Shown one piece after another: positions 14,111 to 14,796 of a stretch of DNA of 14,796 nt (within the stretch, counting starts at the first letter, position 1; every line of letters begins with the position of its first letter). Source of the DNA: Pseudomonadota bacterium (GTDB taxonomy: Bacteria; Pseudomonadota; Alphaproteobacteria; Rhizobiales; Xanthobacteraceae); NCBI GenBank assembly GCA_023392205.1, contig JAEVZN010000474.1:1-14796 (forward strand). Reading direction: 5' to 3'. The notes beneath the pieces are model-generated. The model did no database searches and was not told the origin of the DNA. It worked only from the letters and a program-made list of their open reading frames with translations. The position numbers and the translations under genes were made by a program.

Positions 14111-14796
14111 TCACTGCAACAATTCGGAAAAAACATCGTTGAAAACCGGACAGGCTTCGAGACCCGTGCCGGGGTGGTCCGGCAATCTGGCCCGGCCGCC
14201 TTCGACGGAAATGCCAGCGGTCAGCCGTCCGAACAGTCCGCTTTCGTCCATGGCAGTCTCGGCCAGACCGAGGCCGAAGCCTGCCACAACATTGAGGGCC
14301 AGCAGGTGGCCGGCATGCGGCGCGCAGCGCCCGCGATCCCAGCCTGTAGCCGCCATGGCCGACAGGATGCGGCGATATTCGACAATCCCGTAGCTCAGCG
14401 AGACATCGCATTGAAGTATGTCGCGGTCGCTGCGCAGGCCGCCATAGCGGAGTAGATTGCGCGCGTCGTCAGCGGAGAAGATGTTCTCACCGGTAGCGAT
14501 GGGAAGGCTGCATTGCGCGGCGAAGGTACGATGCATTTCGTAGTCGAGCGGATGCACCGGCTCCTCGATCCAGGCAATGGGCAGCGTCGACAATGCGTCG
14601 GAATAAGCCAGGGCCATGTCCAGCGTAAAGGTGCCGTTTCCGTCCACCGCAAGCGACATGCCGGGCTCCAGAACATCCAGAACTGCCTCAATGCGGCGCA
14701 CGTCTTCGGCGACAGGAAGTCCGCCGATCTTGATCTTGAACCGCGTATGCCCGCGCCGGATCGCTGCGCGGATATCTTCGCAAAGTGCTTCGATAT
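14111..14796 (-). CDS. Mandelate racemase/muconate lactonizing enzyme family protein (partial)
   Basis: C-terminal part (228 residues) of an enolase-superfamily enzyme; the N-terminus lies beyond the right window edge. The barrel residues can be followed in order: FKIKIGG, the KxK catalytic lysines (encoded near 14723-14740), AVDGNGTF (metal Asp), WIEEPV (metal Glu), ATGENI (metal Glu), QCDVSLSYGI (Asp) and CAPHAGH (His). A Lys plus a His-Asp pair place it in the mandelate racemase subgroup, which holds racemases and sugar-acid dehydratases, rather than true muconate cycloisomerases. It ends 115 bases before the oxygenase alpha gene on the same strand and probably serves the same pathway. The substrate is unknown. 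Confidence 0.9.
   Translation of the reverse strand, partial: IEALCEDIRAAIRRGHTRFKIKIGGLPVAEDVRRIEAVLDVLEPGMSLAVDGNGTFTLDMALAYSDALSTLPIAWIEEPVHPLDYEMHRTFAAQCSLPIATGENIFSADDARNLLRYGGLRSDRDILQCDVSLSYGIVEYRRILSAMAATGWDRGRCAPHAGHLLALNVVAGFGLGLAETAMDESGLFGRLTAGISVEGGRARLPDHPGTGLEACPVFNDVFSELLQ

Overview
The window looks like chromosome of an alphaproteobacterium, probably Hyphomicrobiales (rhizobia-like). The grounds are a high GC content with long shadow frames, the gene order of the phosphonate operon (phnL-M-N, a DUF1045 gene, then phnC-D-E-E2), and a GTTC-N7-GTTC motif, the LexA operator form typical of Alphaproteobacteria. The genus cannot be named from the sequence. No tRNA, rRNA, CRISPR array or insertion sequence was seen.

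Positions 1-7056 (+ strand) are the distal half of a phosphonate uptake and C-P lyase locus. phnL (C-P lyase accessory ATPase), phnM (triphosphate hydrolase), phnN (ribose 1,5-bisphosphokinase) and a DUF1045 2H-phosphoesterase-like gene are tightly coupled. A 216-base gap with inverted repeats and Pho-box-like repeats follows, then the ABC importer phnC (ATPase), phnD (binding protein), phnE1 and phnE2 (permeases). The C-P lyase core genes (phnG-K) would lie upstream of base 1. phnM is split by a one-base insertion near 1587-1589, which removes the last quarter of the enzyme.

Positions 7072-9758 (- strand) are a two-gene DNA repair operon. A radical SAM protein of the putative DNA modification/repair family is followed 5 bases later by a DUF4130-UdgX fusion that keeps the KRRLH motif used by UdgX proteins for covalent capture of uracil-DNA. 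A perfect alphaproteobacterial LexA box lies 12 bases upstream of the first gene, so the operon is probably SOS-controlled. A small secreted six-cysteine protein (9953-10411, +) diverges from it.

Positions 10435-14796 (- strand) are a catabolic cluster. In transcription order it has a mandelate-racemase-type enolase-superfamily enzyme (cut by the window edge), the alpha and beta subunits of a Rieske ring-hydroxylating oxygenase of the benzoate/anthranilate type, a TetR regulator and an acetamidase/formamidase. A dyad overlapping a TATACT box in front of the oxygenase is a candidate operator. The substrate is not evident, and no ferredoxin or reductase is in view.
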